In this document: positions 60,772-64,000 of the stretch, one piece after another | Numbering within the stretch: the stretch's first letter is position 1 | Layout: each line of letters opens with the position of its first letter | Assembly: GCF_964355755.1 (NCBI RefSeq) | Contig: NC_092675.1 | Span: forward strand, 12,539,312-12,603,311 | From: Antedon mediterranea | Taxonomy: Eukaryota; Echinodermata; Crinoidea; Comatulida; Antedonidae | Reading direction: 5' to 3' | Length of the DNA stretch: 64,000 nt | Position numbers and translations under genes: made by a program | Notes under the pieces: model-generated | Databases searched by the model: none | Seen by the model: only the letters and a program-made list of their open reading frames with translations | Told to the model about the DNA's origin: nothing

Positions 60772-61767
60772 GAAAGTGCTTAGAATCACATTATAAACCG
60801 TTTTAGACCATTTTGAGCATTTCGATAACAATTTTCACACAAAAACATCAAAGAGCACAAAATAGCTTAATATCGTATTTATAAATGTTGTAGACCATTT
60901 TGAGCATTTCGACAAAACTTTTTCACACAAAACACCAAAGTGCTTAGAATAGCTTCAAATCGCATTTGGAGACGTTTTAGACCATTTTGTGATTTCAAAA
61001 AAACTTGATTACACAAAAACATCAAAGTGCTTAAAATCACATTATAAACCGTTTTAGACCATTTTGAGCATTTCGATAACACTTTTCACACAAAAACATC
61101 AAAGAGCACAAAATAGCTTAATATCGTATTTAAAAACGTTTTAGACCATTTTGAGCATTTAGACAAAACTTTTTCACACAAAACACCAAAGTGCTTAGAA
61201 TAGCTTCAAATCGCATTTGGAGACGTTTTAGAACATTTTGTGTTTTTCGAAAAAAACTGTTAACATAAAAACACCAAAGTGCTTAGAATAGCTTCAAATC
61301 GCATTTGGAGACGTTTTAGAACATTTTGTGTTCTTTGAAAAAACCTGTTAACATAAAAACACCAAAGTGCTTAGAATAGCTTCAAATCGCATTTGGAGAC
61401 GTTTTAGACCATTTTGTGATTTTTGAAAAAACTTTTTAACATAAAAACACCAAAGTGCTTAGAATAGCTTCAAATCACATTTGGAGACGTTTTAGACCAT
61501 TTTGTGATTTTCGAAAAAACTTGTTAACATAAAAACACCAAAGTGCTTAGAATAGCGTCAAATCGTATTTGGAGACGTTTTAGACCATTTTGTGATTTTC
61601 GAAAAAACTTGTTAACATAAAAACACCAAAGTGCTTAGAATAGCTTCAAATCGCATTTGGAGACGGTTTAGACCATTTTGTGATTTTGAAAAAACTTGTT
61701 AACATAAAAACACCAAAGTGCTTAGAATAGCTTCAAATCGCATTTGGAGACGTTTTAGACCATTTTG
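60772..61767 (+). repeat. Satellite duplicate, copy 2 (about 8422 bp offset)
   Basis: Partner of 52350-53345, with GCGTCAAATCG at 61555 and TTCTTTGAAAA where the first copy has TTCTTCGAAAA, a CpG change. The match stops near 61767 where the first copy has CGTTTTAACATAAAAACATC. Confidence 0.82.
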
Positions 61768-64000
61768 TGATTTTCGAAAAAACTTGTTAACATAAAAACA
61801 CCAAAGTGCTTAGAATAGCTTCAAATCGTATTTGGAGACGTTTTAGACCATTTTGAGATTTTCGAAAAAACTTGGTTAAACAAAAACATCAAAGTGCTTA
61901 AAATCACATTATAAACCGTTTTAGACCATTTTGAGCATTTCGATAACACTTTTCACACAAAAACATCAAAGGGCACAAAATAGCTTAATATCGTATTTAA
62001 AAACGTTTTAGACCATTTTGAGCATTTCGACAAAACTTTTTCACACAAAACACCAAAGTGCTTAGAATAGCTTCAAATCGCATTTGGAGACGTTTTAGAC
62101 CAATTTGTGCATTTCGATGAAACTTGATTACACAAAAACATCAAAGTGCTTAAAATCACATTATAAACCGTTTTAGACCATTTTAAGCATTTCGATAACA
62201 CTTTTCACACAAAAACATCAAAGAGCACAAAATAGCTTAATATCGTATTTAAAAACGTTTTAGACCATTTTGAGCATTTCGACAAAACTTTTTCACACAA
62301 AACACCAAAGTGCTTAGAATAGCTTCAAATCGCATTTGGAGACGTTTTAGACCAATTTGTGCATTTCGATGAAACTTGATTACACAAAAACATCAAAGTG
62401 CTTAAAATCACATTATAAACCGTTTTAGACCATTTTGAGCATTTCGATAACACTTTTCACACAAAAACATCAAAGAGCACAAAATAGCTTAATATCGTAT
62501 TTAAAAACGTTTTAGACCATTTTGTGATTTTCGAAAAAACTTGTTAACATAAAAACACGAAAGTGCTTAGAATAGCTTCAAATCGCATTTGGAAACGTTT
62601 TAGACCATTTTGTGATTTTCGAAAAAAATTGTTAACATAAAAACACCAAAGTGCTTAGAATCACATTATAAACCGTTTTAGACCATTTTGAGCATTTCGA
62701 TAACAATTTTCACACAAAAACATCAAAGAGCACAAAATAGCTTAATATCGTATTTAAAAATGTTTTAGACCATTTTGAGCATTTAGATAAAACTTTTTCA
62801 CACAAAACACCAAAGTGCTTAGAATAGCTTCAAATCGCATTTGGAGACGTTTTAGACCATTTTGTGATTTTTGAAAAAACTTGTTAACATAAAAACACCA
62901 AAGTGTTAGAATAGCTTCAAATCACATTTGGAGACGTTTCAGACCATTTTGTGATTTTCGAAAAAACTTGTTAACATAAAAACACGAAAGTGCTTAGAAT
63001 AGCTTCAAATCGAATTTGGAAACGTTTTAGACCATTTTGTGATTTTCGAAAAAACTTGTTAACATAAAAACACGAAAGTGCTTAGAATAGCTTCAAATCG
63101 CATTTGGAAACGTTTTAGACCATTTTGTGATTTTCGAAAAAACTTGTTAACATAAAAACACGAAAGTGCTTAGAATAGCTTCAAATCGCATTTGGAAACG
63201 TTTTAGACCATTTTGTGATTTTCGAAAAAAATTGTTAACATAAAAACACCAAAGTGTTTAGAATAGCTTCAAATCGCATTTGGAGACGTTTTAGACCAAT
63301 TTGTGATTTTCGAAAAAACTTATCAACATAAAAACACAAAAGGGTTTAGAATAGCTTCAAATCGCATTTGGAAACGTTTTAGACCATTTTGTGATTTTGA
63401 AAAAACTTGTTAACATAAAAACACCAAAGTGCTTAGAATAGCTTCAAATCGCATTTGGAGACGTTTTAGACCATTTTGTGATTTTCGAAAAAACTTGTTA
63501 ACATAAAAACACCAAAGTGCTTAGAATAGCTTCAAATCGTATTTGGAGACGTTTTAGACCATTTTGAGATTTTCGAAAAAACTTGGTTACACAAAAACAT
63601 CAAAGTGCTTAAAATCACATTATAAACCGTTTTAGACCATTTTGAGCATTTCGATAACACTTTTCACACAAAAACATCAAAGAGCACAAAATAGCTTAAT
63701 ATCGTATTTAAAAACGTTTTAGACCATTTTGAGCATTTCGACAAAACTTTTTCACACAAAACACCAAAGTGCTTAGAATAGCTTCAAATCGCATTTGGAG
63801 ACGTTTTAGACCAATTTGTGCATTTCGATGAAACTTGATTACACAAAAACATCAAAGTGCTTAAAATCACATCATAAACCGTTTTAGACCATTTTGAGCA
63901 TTTCGATAACACTTTTCACACAAAAACATCAAAGAGCACAAAATAGCTTAATATCGTATTTAAAAACGTTTTAGACCATTTTGAGCATTTCGACAAAACT

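Larger units (their letters stand above)
52064..64000. repeat. Satellite array, block III
   Basis: The array resumes in mid-monomer at ACTTGTTAACATAAAAAC and runs to the right edge of the window, with the same orientation and types as block II and no gene. Sub-families seen here include GTTTTAGAACATTTTGTG monomers (near 52804, 54450, 61225) and pure B-C-D trimers with the TTGATTACAC B variant (60042-60545, 62092-62508). Confidence 0.97.

Noticed and set aside
1-64000. tRNA, rRNA, snRNA or other RNA genes, telomeric repeat, origin
   Set aside because: No cloverleaf, rRNA core word, TTAGGG run or defined origin element was seen in either strand.

Overview
The window is eukaryotic, almost certainly animal, repetitive DNA with no recognisable host gene. 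About 54 kb of the 64 kb (1-23330, 27811-47000, 52064-64000) is one AT-rich satellite array, interrupted twice by transposable elements. A metazoan source is suggested by a CR1/L2-type LINE, by a Ty3/gypsy-type pol resembling those of many marine invertebrates, and by copy-to-copy changes concentrated at CpG sites, which suggests a CpG-methylated germline. Repeated TAGGCCTA-like words in one insertion would fit a marine invertebrate such as an echinoderm, but the taxon is a weak inference.

The satellite has four related monomer types that share the core GTTTTAGACCATTTTG: A (88 bp), B (78 bp), C (87 bp) and D (87 bp). The recurring order is B-C-D followed by a variable number of A monomers. 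The pure B-C-D trimer is 252 bp. On top of this lie larger units: a roughly 1.3-2.3 kb block recurs five times in the first 17.5 kb, a 2040 bp unit is tandemly duplicated with only two differences seen (42001-46080), an 869 bp unit is duplicated (31700-33437), an 845-947 bp unit occurs three times (29390-31745), and long-range copies lie 8.4, 12.3 and 12.4 kb apart. This layering is what repeated unequal exchange and segmental amplification would leave.

At 23331-27810 a 4.48 kb LINE sits inside one monomer. It has a 5' UTR, ORF1 (coiled coil plus RRM-like RNA-binding protein, 274 aa), ORF2 (AP-type endonuclease plus reverse transcriptase, 997 aa, catalytic motifs intact), a 3' hairpin, AATAAA and a (TTTGA)6 tail. 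Uninterrupted paralogues of its target at 57740-57970 and 35.6 kb allow the insertion to be placed to the base, and no target-site duplication is seen.

At 47001-52063 lies a composite retroelement island: a 5' LTR, primer site and truncated gag on the plus strand, a 32 bp tandem repeat, a polypurine tract and 48 bp of a second LTR, then the pol gene of a Ty3/gypsy-type element on the minus strand. The pol is itself split by a 2141 bp non-coding DNA-transposon-like insertion with CAC...GTG ends and an AGCT duplication. The whole island sits inside a single satellite monomer.

No tRNA, rRNA, CRISPR array, operon or prokaryotic signal was found. The short minus-strand reading frames in the satellite are by-products of monomer lengths divisible by three. 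Segment borders given for satellite duplications are approximate, read by eye.
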